Source: Bacillaceae bacterium Marseille-Q3522 (GTDB lineage: Bacteria > Bacillota > Bacilli > Bacillales > Cytobacillaceae). From it: a stretch of DNA of 33,866 nucleotides. The position numbers and the translations under genes are program-made. Below are positions 7,162-15,794 of this stretch, piece by piece (the stretch's first letter is position 1; every line of letters starts with the position of its first letter). The notes beneath the pieces were generated by a model. It did not search any database. It had not been told where the DNA came from and saw nothing but the letters and a program-made list of their open reading frames with translations. The stretch covers positions 1 through 33,866 of the forward strand of contig JAGKQJ010000029.1 in assembly GCA_017898095.1 (NCBI GenBank), read 5' to 3'.

Positions 7162-7270
7162 TGCGCGAAAATTTTTTGTAAATCATTTTTTTAGATTTTT
7201 ACAGTACAAATCAACTGGGAAATTAGCTATACTGTTGAAGAGAAATATGTAAGAAAATAGAGGTGATCCC

Positions 7271-7705
7271 TTGGCAAATTTTAAAGCAAGTGCCATCATT
7301 CATAAAAACGTCGCAGAAGTTTTTGCTTTTATCACAAATCCGGATAACATCCCTGAAATAATGCCAAATGTCGTGAAATGGGAAAAAGTAACGGAAGGCG
7401 CGGTTGGCAAAGGGACAAAAATAAAAGAAACAAGGGCGATACGCGGAAGATCTTCGACAGCAGAGATAGAATTTATTGATTTTGAGCAAAATCGGCATTT
7501 TGCTATTGAAAATAGCAACAACGGGCTGGTCGTCATATACCGGTATATGTTCACGGAGATCCCCGAGGGTACGCAAGCAGATTTAAAGGCGGAAGTGAAG
7601 ACAAGCGGAGTGCGTATGAGATTGACAAAGCCGATTATCGTAAAAATGCTAAAACAGGAAGACGGCAATCAGCTAAAATATTTAAAAAAGATGCTTGAAA
7701 AATAA
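7271..7705 (+). CDS. SRPBCC (START-like) family protein
   Basis: This 144-residue protein has the helix-grip fold pattern of the polyketide cyclase/SRPBCC group. The N-terminal strand FKASAIIHKNVAEVFAFI is followed by NPDNIPEIMPNV. Beta strands then alternate through residue 110, and a long C-terminal helix closes the protein (KPIIVKMLKQEDGNQLKYLKKML). Such proteins bind small hydrophobic ligands, and some act as cyclases or lipid carriers. No catalytic residues can be named here. TTG 7271 is the start, with AGAGGTGAT upstream. It is divergent from the ABC export operon, with about 110 bp between the operators and this gene. It could share their regulation, but no plus-strand promoter was pinned down. 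Confidence 0.75.
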   Translation: MANFKASAIIHKNVAEVFAFITNPDNIPEIMPNVVKWEKVTEGAVGKGTKIKETRAIRGRSSTAEIEFIDFEQNRHFAIENSNNGLVVIYRYMFTEIPEGTQADLKAEVKTSGVRMRLTKPIIVKMLKQEDGNQLKYLKKMLEK

Positions 7706-7800
7706 GTGAACTCGTCTCAGTATACTGAAACTTCGGGAATCAGGTGGAGACTTTACGCCATCTGATTGGGGAATCCCACCTACGCTTCTTAGAGGTGTAA
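7705..7800. repeat. Dispersed intergenic repeat family A, copy 3
   Basis: GTGAACTCGTCTCAG, then CTGAAACTTCGGGAATCAGG, then GGGAATCCCACCTACGCTTC and TTAGAGGTG. It is the fullest copy and is shared with 2941 and 15300. It lies just after the SRPBCC gene, and the rest of the gap to 7915 shows nothing else certain. Confidence 0.5.
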
Positions 7801-7915
7801 ATTTTAACCCTTCAAAACATTCAAAGTTAATAGTCCTCCTCTGCTATGATGACATAGGTTCACAAGCCAATGCCAGGCAGAAGAGGACGGGAAAATATGG
7901 AATTAAGAAGACGGC

Positions 7916-8584
7916 TTAATAAGAATAGCTCCAAAATCGTTCTTGATGAATGCGCGACATGGTATGCGGATTCTTGCTTTTCAATTGTTCTTCCATATAA
8001 GCAGCCGTAAACTGGGTTTGCGAACGATGAGCTTTAATCGAAGCGATTTTTACATCAGCGAATAGAGCGACATCATTGACAATATCTGCAGGCCCAAGCT
8101 CGGCTTCGCAATTCCGGGAAAAGGCGACGCAGTGAAGCTTTGGGCGGCTTTCTGCAGGCAGCTTTGCTAAAGCTTTCACGACTGCGGCACCGGTTGCATC
8201 ATGATCCGGATGGACAGCGTAGCCTGGATAGAAAGTGATGACTAAAGAAGGGTTACATTCTGCAATAATTTTATCAAGGCAAGCGATTATTTTTTGTTCA
8301 TCTTCAAATTCAATTGTTTTATCACGGAACCCGAGCATTCGCAAATCAGTAATGCCAAGGACACGGGCAGATTCCTGCAATTCGTTGCGGCGAATATTTG
8401 GCAGTTCTTCCCGATTTGTAAAAAGAGGATCTCCCATATTGCGTCCCATTTCCCCTAATGTTAAACATGCGTAAGTGACCGGGGTTCCATTATTAACATG
8501 AGCTGCAATGGTTCCCGATACCCCATAGGCTTCATCATCTGGATGGGGGAAAACAACCAATACATGACGTTCTTTCTCGATCAT
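7916..8584 (-). CDS. bshB2: Bacillithiol biosynthesis deacetylase BshB2
   Basis: This 222-residue zinc-dependent GlcNAc-type deacetylase (PIG-L/LmbE family) removes the acetyl group from GlcNAc-malate, giving GlcN-malate, the second step of bacillithiol synthesis. The metal-binding PHPDDE motif is at residues 13-18, and the second HPDHDA motif follows about 115 residues later. GEMGRNMGDP and NIRRNEL are also typical. The alternative start TTG 8590 overlaps the AAAGGAG site, so ATG 8584 with seven-base spacing is chosen. The upstream neighbour on the same strand is the yojF homologue, as in B. subtilis yojF-yojG. BshB2 rather than BshB1 is inferred from that linkage and from overall similarity. 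Confidence 0.9.
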   Translation of the reverse strand: MIEKERHVLVVFPHPDDEAYGVSGTIAAHVNNGTPVTYACLTLGEMGRNMGDPLFTNREELPNIRRNELQESARVLGITDLRMLGFRDKTIEFEDEQKIIACLDKIIAECNPSLVITFYPGYAVHPDHDATGAAVVKALAKLPAESRPKLHCVAFSRNCEAELGPADIVNDVALFADVKIASIKAHRSQTQFTAAYMEEQLKSKNPHTMSRIHQERFWSYSY

Positions 8585-8756
8585 TTTCAATCTCCTTTTT
8601 TTCTTAAGATATATTTCTGTTAAGACCGGCGCTTTTCAGGATCTTTCGTCAGCTAAAAAGCGTGCCTTTATTTGCATTCTCTGAACGAAAACAAGGTTCA
8701 TAGTTAAACTTGTTTGCACTTTAATTTTATCGCACAGAAAACTTGTGAGCCCTTTT

Positions 8757-9107
8757 TTAAACAGAAAAGGGGATTTCACTCAGTTCAAGTGTCACAGCCA
8801 GCTTTCCTTCAAAATCATGTCCGGAGAGAAGCAGTCTCCCAAGTTTATCAACTTCAAAATGCGTGATTCCTTCTGCATAAATCCAGCCTATCGGCATTTT
8901 TAAGCCAACGCGGTAAGGACCTTTCCCGGTGATTTTGCCATGCTCATATTGGACAAGGGCATTGCGGATATAGGCACCGGATGAAAAGAACTTTTCATTA
9001 CGGTGAGAAGCATATGCTCCGTTGGTTGTTTCCAAATGGAGATACACATCTTTATGTGCAAATCTATCAATCTCTTTTTGTACGAGTTCCAGTGATACGC
9101 GCTCCAT
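8757..9107 (-). CDS. yojF: YojF family protein (DUF1806)
   Basis: This 116-residue protein matches YojF (DUF1806), a small soluble beta-rich protein. Recognisable segments are VYLHLETTNGAYASHR, FSSGAYIRNALVQYEHGKI, GPYRVGLKMPIGWIYAEG and a C-terminal EGKLAVTLELS. Its biochemical role is unknown. It is conserved next to bshB2 in bacilli, which suggests a function tied to bacillithiol or to that deacetylase. Here 172 bp separate it from bshB2, with no recognisable gene between, so the pair may have separate promoters or a long leader. The start has AAAGGAAG upstream of the ATG at 9107. Confidence 0.85.
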   Translation of the reverse strand: MERVSLELVQKEIDRFAHKDVYLHLETTNGAYASHRNEKFFSSGAYIRNALVQYEHGKITGKGPYRVGLKMPIGWIYAEGITHFEVDKLGRLLLSGHDFEGKLAVTLELSEIPFSV

Positions 9108-9399
9108 CGTTTTCTTCCTTTCTATTCATTGGTTCTATTATGAGTGAGTTTTTCGGAAAATTAGCGGTGAAAATTTGAATAAAACACTCTATCCAATTGT
9201 GGGCAGTTTATTTTAAGTGTTTCCCAGCAAAATGAAACAACATCTTAACTCATGTAAAGAAGACGAGTTTCTACCTGCTTTCTCAGTCCCAGTTAAGTTC
9301 ACTTTTCAGATAAAAATAAATGCTTCTTCTTATTTTACTAAAAAAAAGACAAGAAAGCGATGGGCATGCTTATGATGAGAAACTTGTCCGACAATCCTC

Positions 9400-9424
9400 C
9401 ATTGATGGAAGTTTCACCTTATCT
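9400..9424. repeat. Fragment of the B-element tail in the yojF-rbsR gap
   Basis: CATTGATGGAAGTTTCAC followed by CTTATC matches the right end of the element at 32258-32695 (about 22 of 25 bases). The rest of the 490-bp gap 9108-9594 holds only the rbs promoter at its right end. The 64-codon frame at 9320-9514 runs through this repeat and is not convincing. Confidence 0.5.
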
Positions 9425-9537
9425 CAGTCGAAGATCATCCGGCATACAGGACGTGCAAGTGCAAGAATACATGCGGCTGTGGCGATTTTAGTCGGCAAGT
9501 TTGTAGGGAAATAAGCAAAGCACTTCCGCTTTTGTAC

Positions 9538-9566
9538 TTGTCAACGATAATATTTTGTGCTATTAT
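9538..9566 (+). promoter_or_regulatory. Sigma-A promoter of the rbs operon
   Basis: TTGTCA at 9538-9543, a 17-bp spacer and TATTAT at 9561-9566. The operator/cre box begins six bases after the -10, at the transcription start. Confidence 0.75.
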
Positions 9567-9571
9567 ATATC

Positions 9572-9585
9572 TGTAAACGGTTACA
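9572..9585. promoter_or_regulatory. cre box / RbsR operator of the rbs operon
   Basis: TGTAAACGGTTACA matches the Bacillus cre consensus TGWAANCGNTNWCA at every position. Its place over the transcription start predicts repression. In bacilli such a site can be used by CcpA and by RbsR, which are both LacI-family proteins. That shared use is knowledge of the family, not shown here. Confidence 0.85.
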
Positions 9586-9603
9586 CATGGTGAGGTGATG
9601 TCA

Positions 9604-10593
9604 GTGACAACGATAAGAGATGTTGCGAAAGCAGCGGGGGTATCTGTCGCAACGGTTTCACGGGTTCTGAATGAAACCGGTTACGTTCATGATGATACCA
9701 AAAAAAGGGTTCATGCGGCAATTGAGAGCCTCCATTATAGCCCAAATGAAGTGGCACGATCTTTATACAGACGCAAGTCAAGGCTGATCGGACTGCTGCT
9801 TCCCGATATTACCAACCCGTTCTTTCCGCTATTGGCCCGCGGTGCCGAAGATGAGATGCGTTTGCAGGATTACCGGATCATATTCGGGAATACGGATGAA
9901 AATGCGGAAAAAGAGCGGGATTATATCCAAACATTTCAACAAAATAATGTCATTGGCATGATCTCCATGACAAATAATCTTAGTATGAATATTTATAAAA
10001 AGTTGAGTTTTCCTGTTGTCTTTTTAGACCGGACGCCGGCGAATCTTCCTTCTGTATTTGCCGACGGAAAAGAAGGCGGCAGAATCGCAGCTCGGGAAAT
10101 GATAAAAAGAGGCAGCAGGCGGATTACGTTAATAAAAGGGCCGGCCGGTATCCAAACGGCAAAAGACCGTTTCCAAGGTGCACTGGAAGTATTGAGCTCG
10201 GCAAATGTGAATTTTTATGTGATGGCGACATCCTCTTTTTCGTTTCAGGATGCAGAAAGGTGGGCAAAGGAGCTTTTTGAGAAATATGCCGATACGGACG
10301 GCGTCATTGCCAGCAATGATATTGTCGCAACGGCAGTGCTGCATGAAGCATTGCGAACCGGAAGATCAATACCGGCAGATCTCCAGATCATCGGTTTTGA
10401 TGATGTGCCCCACAGCAGCCTGTTGTTTCCGCCGTTATCGACGATCAGGCAGCCTGCATATGAGATGGGAAAAGAAGCGGCGAAACTATTAATAAAATTG
10501 ATCGAAAATAATCAGCTGCACGAAGTAAATATCCGATTGCCTGTCTCATTTATAGAAAGAAGTACAACAAGAAAGGTGGATGAACATGGCTAA
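9604..10593 (+). CDS. rbsR: Ribose operon repressor RbsR (LacI family)
   Basis: This 329-residue LacI/GalR-type repressor has an N-terminal helix-turn-helix (TIRDVAKAAGVSVATVSRVL) with the hinge helix near SPNEVARSLYRR. A periplasmic-binding-protein-like sensor domain follows, from about residue 60 (LIGLLLPDITNPFFP) to the end (LPVSFIERSTTRK). Three starts are possible (GTG 9595, ATG 9598, GTG 9604). GTG 9604 has AGGTG six bases upstream and gives the usual LacI-type N-terminus. It heads the operon and should repress it at the palindrome 9572-9585 until ribose or a derivative is present. Its last eight bases overlap rbsK, which implies translational coupling. Confidence 0.92.
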   Translation: MTTIRDVAKAAGVSVATVSRVLNETGYVHDDTKKRVHAAIESLHYSPNEVARSLYRRKSRLIGLLLPDITNPFFPLLARGAEDEMRLQDYRIIFGNTDENAEKERDYIQTFQQNNVIGMISMTNNLSMNIYKKLSFPVVFLDRTPANLPSVFADGKEGGRIAAREMIKRGSRRITLIKGPAGIQTAKDRFQGALEVLSSANVNFYVMATSSFSFQDAERWAKELFEKYADTDGVIASNDIVATAVLHEALRTGRSIPADLQIIGFDDVPHSSLLFPPLSTIRQPAYEMGKEAAKLLIKLIENNQLHEVNIRLPVSFIERSTTRKVDEHG

Positions 10594-11464
10594 AATTGTC
10601 GTTATTGGAAGTGTATCAATGGATTTGGTTGTTTCCGCTTCAAGAAGGCCGAACGCAGGGGAAACAATTATTGGGGAGTCCTTTAAGACAACTCCCGGAG
10701 GGAAAGGTGCCAATCAAGCAGTTGCCGCTGCCCGTCTCGGAGCAGAGGTGTACATGATTGGCTGCGTCGGACGGGACAGTAATGGAAAGGCCGCATTAGA
10801 GAATTTGCAACGTAATCATGTCCGTACCGACTATATGGAAACGGTTACGGATTTCGAAACCGGAACGGCACATATTACGTTGGCGGAAGGAGACAACAGC
10901 ATTATCGTTGTCAAAGGAGCAAATGATTATCTAACCCCTGCATTGGTTGAAAAAGCAAAAGCAACGATTCAAACTGCAGATATCGTGTTAATCCAGCAGG
11001 AAATTCCCGAGGATACGGTTTACTTTGTCAGCAATATTTGCGCTGACTGCGGGGTTCCGCTGTTATTAAATCCGGCGCCGGCACGGCCGGTCGCACAAGA
11101 GGTGCTGGATAAAACAGCCTATCTTACACCAAATGAACATGAAACGGCTGTCTTATTTAGCAGCATAACGAAAGAAGAAGCGCTTAAAAAATATCCAAAC
11201 AAATTATTTATTACTGAAGGAAAACAAGGCGTCCGTTATTTTAACGGAGAAAAAGAAGAGCTTGTTCCTTCTTATAAAGTGGAGGTCGTCGATACAACAG
11301 GTGCAGGCGATACATTCAATGCTGCATTTGCTGTTGCTTTGGCAGAAGGAAAAACGATCACGGAAAGCATTGTATTTGCGAATCGGGCCGCGTCGTTATC
11401 CGTAACAAAGTTTGGTGCTCAAGGCGGAATGCCTACAAGATCTGAAGTGGAAAGGAGCTTATAA
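10586..11464 (+). CDS. rbsK: Ribokinase
   Basis: This 292-residue PfkB-family kinase phosphorylates ribose at O5 using ATP. The substrate motif GGKGANQAVAAARLGA is near residue 38. The ATP/anion-hole signature VVDTTGAGDTFNAAFA is near residue 235 and contains the catalytic Asp of GAGD. NPAPARPV and TPNEHE are also typical ribokinase stretches. The frame begins at 10580, but ATG 10586 has AAAGGTGG six bases upstream and gives the common MAKIVVIGSVSMDL start. It overlaps rbsR by eight bases, and rbsD begins two bases after its stop. Confidence 0.95.
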   Translation: MAKIVVIGSVSMDLVVSASRRPNAGETIIGESFKTTPGGKGANQAVAAARLGAEVYMIGCVGRDSNGKAALENLQRNHVRTDYMETVTDFETGTAHITLAEGDNSIIVVKGANDYLTPALVEKAKATIQTADIVLIQQEIPEDTVYFVSNICADCGVPLLLNPAPARPVAQEVLDKTAYLTPNEHETAVLFSSITKEEALKKYPNKLFITEGKQGVRYFNGEKEELVPSYKVEVVDTTGAGDTFNAAFAVALAEGKTITESIVFANRAASLSVTKFGAQGGMPTRSEVERSL

Positions 11465-11466
11465 TC

Positions 11467-11862
11467 ATGAAACTGCACGGAATATTAAACAGCCATATTG
11501 CAAAAATTTTAGCAGATCTCGGCCATACCGATTGTATTGTTATAGCAGATGCAGGCTTACCGGTGCCGGATGGTGTCCCGAAAATCGATCTGGCTCTGAA
11601 GCTTGGAGTTCCGGGTTTTAAAGACGTAGTTGCGGTGATAAAAGAGGAAATGAAAATTGAAAAAGTAACGCTTGCAAGTGAGATCGAGTCGCGGAATCCT
11701 GACACTTATCAATACATGAAAGAACAGTTTAGCGGCGTGAAGATGGATATGGTGTCACATGAAAAATTAAAAGAGTTGACAAAACATGCAAAGGCGGTAA
11801 TCCGTACAGGAGAGGCGACACCTTTTGCAAATTGCATTTTACAGGCAGGGGTTATTTTTTAA
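11467..11862 (+). CDS. rbsD: D-ribose pyranase RbsD
   Basis: This 131-residue protein is the standard RbsD, which interconverts the pyran and furan forms of ribose so that ribokinase gets its preferred substrate. Family features are MKLHGILNSHIAKILADLGH with the catalytic His at position 19 or 20, DAGLPVPDG, and the C-terminal KAVIRTGEATPFANCILQAG. An AAAGGAG site lies eight to nine bases before the ATG. It sits in the conserved order between rbsK and rbsA. Confidence 0.95.
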   Translation: MKLHGILNSHIAKILADLGHTDCIVIADAGLPVPDGVPKIDLALKLGVPGFKDVVAVIKEEMKIEKVTLASEIESRNPDTYQYMKEQFSGVKMDMVSHEKLKELTKHAKAVIRTGEATPFANCILQAGVIF

Positions 11863-11914
11863 TAGGATCCCGGATTAAAATAGAACGAACTAGATGTAAA
11901 AAGGGGTGAACGAG

Positions 11915-13396
11915 ATGAAAATCTCCATGCGCAATATCCATAAAGCATTTGGGAAAAATGAAGTTTTAAAAGGTGTTGATTTTGAACTGCTTGATGGGGA
12001 AATCCACGCTTTAATGGGGGAAAACGGTGCCGGAAAATCGACGCTGATGAATGTCCTCACAGGACTTCATAAATTAGACAATGGTTCAATTTATATCGAT
12101 GAGAAGGAAACGTATTATTCCAGCCCGAAAGAAGCGGAAGAAAACGGTATTGCCTTTATCCATCAGGAATTAAATACATGGTCGGATATGACGGTGCTGG
12201 AAAATTTATTTATTGGCAAAGAGCTGCGTTCTCCTCTCGGCTTATTAAGAACGAATGAGATGAAAGCGCTGGCAAAACAGCAGTTTGAAAAGCTTTCTGT
12301 GTCCATTCCGCTCGATAAAGAGGCGGGGCGCTGTTCTGTCGGACAGCAGCAAATGATTGAAATAGCAAAAGCTTTGATGACCGATGCAAAAGTAATTATT
12401 ATGGATGAGCCGACGGCAGCTTTAACGGAAAGAGAAATTAATAAATTGTTTGAGGTCATTACTTCGTTAAAAAATCACGGTGTTTCGATCGTCTATATTT
12501 CACACCGCATGGAGGAAATTTTCAAAATTTGCGACCGGATTACCATCATGCGTGACGGGATCACAGTCGATACGAAAAAAATTGCGGAAACGAATTTTAA
12601 TGAAGTAGTAAGAAAAATGGTCGGCCGTGAATTAACAGAGCGCTTTCCGCACCGGCAGGCAAATCCCGGTGAAACGGTTCTGGAAGTAAAAAATTTAACG
12701 AAAAAAGGTGTATTTGAAAATGTCAGCTTCTCTGTCCGCTCCGGAGAAATCGTTGGTGTATCAGGATTGATGGGTGCCGGAAGGACTGAGATTATGAGAG
12801 CAATTTTCGCGATCGATAAATTTGACAGCGGCGAGATCCGTATAAATGGAAAAAAAGTAAAACTGGCTTCTCCTGGTCAGGCAATTGATCACGGAATCGG
12901 TTTTATTACAGAAGACCGCAAGGTTGAAGGACTGATTCTCGATTTTTCGCTGCGGGATAATATCGTTTTACCAAGTCTGAAAAGTTTTGCCCCGAAAGGC
13001 TTGATAAAACAAAAAGATGAGCGGGAATTTGTTGATATGCTTATCAAACGGCTGACTGTGAAAACGGAATCACAAGATGCGGCTGCAGGAAGTTTATCCG
13101 GCGGCAACCAGCAAAAGGTCGTTATTGCAAAATGGATCGGTATCGGGCCAAAAGTATTAATTATGGATGAGCCGACCAGAGGTGTTGACATTGGGGCAAA
13201 ACGGGAAATTTATCAGTTAATGAATGAATTAACGGACAGAGGTGTGGCGATTATTATGGTTTCCTCTGAATTACCGGAAATTATCGGCATGAGTGACCGC
13301 ATCCTTGTCGTTCATGAAGGCGAAATAAGCGGTGAGTTAACAAAGGCAGAAGCAACGCAAGAAAAAATTATGACATTCGCAACAGGGGGTCAGTAA
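11915..13396 (+). CDS. rbsA: Ribose ABC importer ATP-binding protein RbsA
   Basis: This 493-residue tandem ATPase of the sugar-import class has two nucleotide-binding domains. The first has Walker [10 protein letters not shown] at residues 35-43, signature SVGQQQM and Walker [12 protein letters not shown]. The second has the usual degenerate P-loop [10 protein letters not shown], with signature LSGGNQQKV and Walker [15 protein letters not shown] 11906 also opens the frame but lies inside the AAGGGGTG site, so ATG 11915 is chosen. It energises ribose uptake with RbsC and RbsB. RbsC starts two bases after its stop. Confidence 0.95.
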   Translation: MKISMRNIHKAFGKNEVLKGVDFELLDGEIHALMGENGAGKSTLMNVLTGLHKLDNGSIYIDEKETYYSSPKEAEENGIAFIHQELNTWSDMTVLENLFIGKELRSPLGLLRTNEMKALAKQQFEKLSVSIPLDKEAGRCSVGQQQMIEIAKALMTDAKVIIMDEPTAALTEREINKLFEVITSLKNHGVSIVYISHRMEEIFKICDRITIMRDGITVDTKKIAETNFNEVVRKMVGRELTERFPHRQANPGETVLEVKNLTKKGVFENVSFSVRSGEIVGVSGLMGAGRTEIMRAIFAIDKFDSGEIRINGKKVKLASPGQAIDHGIGFITEDRKVEGLILDFSLRDNIVLPSLKSFAPKGLIKQKDEREFVDMLIKRLTVKTESQDAAAGSLSGGNQQKVVIAKWIGIGPKVLIMDEPTRGVDIGAKREIYQLMNELTDRGVAIIMVSSELPEIIGMSDRILVVHEGEISGELTKAEATQEKIMTFATGGQ

Positions 13397-13397
13397 G

Positions 13398-14366
13398 ATG
13401 AAAGCAATCAATGATGGGAAGACATTAAAAGTCAATCATGTGGATAATATTTTGACGAAGCTGGGACCGCTCCTTGGATTACTGGTTTTAATTATTATTG
13501 TATCAATCTTGAATCCTAGCTTTCTCCAACCTTTGAATATTTTAAATTTATTAAGGCAAATTGCCATTAATGCGTTAATTGCCTTCGGCATGACGTTTGT
13601 TATTTTAACCGGCGGCATTGATTTATCTGTCGGATCGATCCTCGCTTTATCAAGTGCGTTAATGGCAGGAATGATGGTATCAGGCATTGATCCGATTTTT
13701 GCCATTCTATTAGGCTGTCTTTTAGGTGCAGTCATGGGAATCGTAAACGGACTGCTTATTACAAAAGGAAAAATGGCACCATTCATTGCGACTTTAGCAA
13801 CAATGACTGTTTTCCGCGGCTTAACACTTGTCTATACAGAGGGGAATCCAATTACCGGATTAAGTGACAATCTTGCTTTCCAATTATTTGGACGGGGCTA
13901 CTTTTTAGGGATACCGGTTCCGGCAATTACGATGGTACTTGCCTTTGCCATCTTGTATGTGATTCTCCACAAAACAGCTTTTGGCCGCAAAACATATGCG
14001 ATTGGCGGCAATGAAAAGGCTGCCCTGATTTCAGGGATTAAAGTCGACAAAGTAAAAGTGATGATCTATGCATTAGCCGGACTTCTTTCCGCACTTGCCG
14101 GGGCGATTTTAACATCGCGTCTGGATTCCGCGCAGCCGACAGCAGGGAATGCCTATGAACTGGATGCGATCGCTGCCGTTGTCTTAGGCGGTACGAGCTT
14201 GGCAGGCGGACGTGGAAAAATCTTTGGCACTTTGATTGGTGCATTAATTATCGGTACCTTAAATAACGGTTTAAATATTCTTGGTGTATCGTCCTTTTAC
14301 CAAATGGTTGTGAAAGGGATTGTCATTATCATTGCTGTATTACTTGATCGGAAAAAATCAGCATAG
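13398..14366 (+). CDS. rbsC: Ribose ABC importer permease RbsC
   Basis: This 322-residue integral membrane protein of the BPD_transp_2 family has about eight to ten hydrophobic helices. Typical stretches are FVILTGGIDLSVGSILALSS, LNILNLLRQIAINALIAFGM and, near the C-terminus, ELDAIAAVVLGGTSLAGGRG, the coupling region to the ATPase. It forms the homodimeric channel for ribose. It follows rbsA with a one-base gap and is preceded by GGGGGTCAG. Length and layout are normal. Confidence 0.95.
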   Translation: MKAINDGKTLKVNHVDNILTKLGPLLGLLVLIIIVSILNPSFLQPLNILNLLRQIAINALIAFGMTFVILTGGIDLSVGSILALSSALMAGMMVSGIDPIFAILLGCLLGAVMGIVNGLLITKGKMAPFIATLATMTVFRGLTLVYTEGNPITGLSDNLAFQLFGRGYFLGIPVPAITMVLAFAILYVILHKTAFGRKTYAIGGNEKAALISGIKVDKVKVMIYALAGLLSALAGAILTSRLDSAQPTAGNAYELDAIAAVVLGGTSLAGGRGKIFGTLIGALIIGTLNNGLNILGVSSFYQMVVKGIVIIIAVLLDRKKSA

Positions 14367-14380
14367 GAGGGAATCGGATA

Positions 14381-15298
14381 ATGAAAAAATTATTGGTAAT
14401 AATCGTGGCGTTATCGATGATAATGATGACGGCTTGCTCGATGCAGCCGCCTGAATGGGCAAAACCGTCGAGAAACAAAGATTTAGACGATATCAAACTT
14501 GGTTTATCTGTTTCGACGTTAAATAATCCATTCTTTGTCGCCTTGAAGGATGGCGTCGAAAAGGAAGCAAAGGCAAATGGAATGGAAGTCGTTGTAATTG
14601 ACGCACAAAACGATTCGGCAAAGCAAATTAATGACGTGCAGGACTTATTGCAGCAAGGTGTGGACGCCTTATTGATCAACCCGACTGATTCAGCTGCGAT
14701 CTCTACCGCTGTACAGTCCGCCAATGATATCGGTATTCCGGTCATTACATTGGACCGCTCAGCCGATGAAGGGGAAGTGGAAACATTAGTTGCTTCTGAT
14801 AATGTAAAAGGCGGGGAAATGGCGGCACAGTATATTGTTGAACAGCTTGGCAAAAACGCAAAAGTTGTTGAATTAGAAGGTGTGCCGGGTGCATCGGCCA
14901 CACGTGAACGCGGCGAAGGTTTTCATAATGTTGCCGATACAGAGCTGGATGTCGTCGCAAAACAATCTGCTCATTTTGACCGCACGGAAGGCTTAACGGT
15001 TATGGAAAATATCATCCAGGGCAACCCGGGCATCCAGGCAGTATTTGCCCACAATGATGAAATGGCGCTGGGAGCACTTGAAGCAATCAACAGCTCCGGG
15101 AAAAATATTCTCGTTGTCGGTTTTGACGGCAATGAAGACGCAATCAAATCGATCCAGGATGGAAAATTAAATGCGACCGTTGCCCAACAGCCGGAATTAA
15201 TCGGGCAAATGGCTGTCCAGGCAGCAGGCGACGTACTCCAAGGTAAAGAGGTTGAGCCGAATATTCCTGCACCGTTGAAATTGATGACGCAGGAGTGA
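14381..15298 (+). CDS. rbsB: Ribose-binding lipoprotein RbsB
   Basis: This 305-residue periplasmic-binding-protein-type lipoprotein captures ribose outside the membrane. The signal peptide ends in a lipobox MTAC with Cys19 as the lipidation site. A linker of about 25 residues is followed by the sugar-binding fold (LGLSVSTLNNPFFVALKDG). Other typical stretches are NPTDSAAI, VFAHNDEMALGALEA and VVGFDGNEDA. It is the last gene of the operon, with GGAGGG upstream of the ATG and a strong terminator about 165 bp after its stop. Confidence 0.95.
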   Translation: MKKLLVIIVALSMIMMTACSMQPPEWAKPSRNKDLDDIKLGLSVSTLNNPFFVALKDGVEKEAKANGMEVVVIDAQNDSAKQINDVQDLLQQGVDALLINPTDSAAISTAVQSANDIGIPVITLDRSADEGEVETLVASDNVKGGEMAAQYIVEQLGKNAKVVELEGVPGASATRERGEGFHNVADTELDVVAKQSAHFDRTEGLTVMENIIQGNPGIQAVFAHNDEMALGALEAINSSGKNILVVGFDGNEDAIKSIQDGKLNATVAQQPELIGQMAVQAAGDVLQGKEVEPNIPAPLKLMTQE

Positions 15299-15299
15299 A

Positions 15300-15385
15300 A
15301 GCTTATTTAACAAGTTCTCCGAACTCGGAGAATCAGGTGGGAACTCTGTCCCACCTAAGCTACGTTTAGAGGTGGGGTTCATTTC
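15300..15385. repeat. Dispersed intergenic repeat family A, copy 4
   Basis: It has CGGAGAATCAGGTGGGAACT and TGTCCCACCTAAGC, then TTTAGAGGTGGGG. AGGTGGGA and TCCCACCT form a perfect eight-bp hairpin here. It lies between rbsB and its terminator, so it is probably within the rbs transcript. Confidence 0.5.
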
Positions 15386-15464
15386 CTTTCAGGCATGGAA
15401 AGGATTAAAAATTACCGTTTTCGTAAAAATAAAAAGCGTGGCAACGGATATGTAAAGATTTCAG

Positions 15465-15507
15465 GGTATGAAATAAACGCGACTAAGTTTATTTCATACC
15501 TTTTTTT
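15465..15507 (+). terminator. Intrinsic terminator of the rbs operon
   Basis: GGTATGAAATAAAC (15465-15478) pairs perfectly with GTTTATTTCATACC (15487-15500) over an eight-base loop. Seven T residues follow. Confidence 0.93.
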
Positions 15508-15593
15508 GTTTTTCGCGTGCCTTACCCATAGGTGAAAAAATTTTTCATGTGAACAAACAAATTAACAAATAAATTTACAAACTCTTCATATTG

Positions 15594-15683
15594 TGTTCAT
15601 TTGTGCTTAATATGAACTTTATATATTAGAAAAAGAACAAATACTTGCAAAAATGAACAAAATAAATGTTCATTTATGCTCAA
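15594..15683. promoter_or_regulatory. Repeated operator-like sites before the deoR-type gene
   Basis: TGTTCATTTGTGCTTAA at 15594-15610 and TGTTCATTTATGCTCAA at 15667-15683 match at 15 of 17 positions. Their start points are 73 bp apart, about seven helical turns. The second copy is also the right arm of a perfect 9+7+9 inverted repeat, AAATGAACA (15651-15659) with TGTTCATTT (15667-15675). A possible -10 TATATT lies at 15622-15627, but no convincing -35 was found. They are good candidates for autoregulation by the DeoR protein. Confidence 0.55.
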
Positions 15684-15794
15684 ACGGATGGATAAGGATG
15701 CATTGGGTTCATCCTGAATGAGTTGTGAAAAGAAAAGAGGGATGCCATCATTCAGTTAGATTTTAGTATGATGAGAGATTGAGGAGGTAAATGT

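Noticed and set aside
9320-9514. 64-codon plus-strand frame before rbsR
   Set aside because: It runs through a repeat fragment (9400-9424), has no ribosome binding site and resembles no protein family I know.
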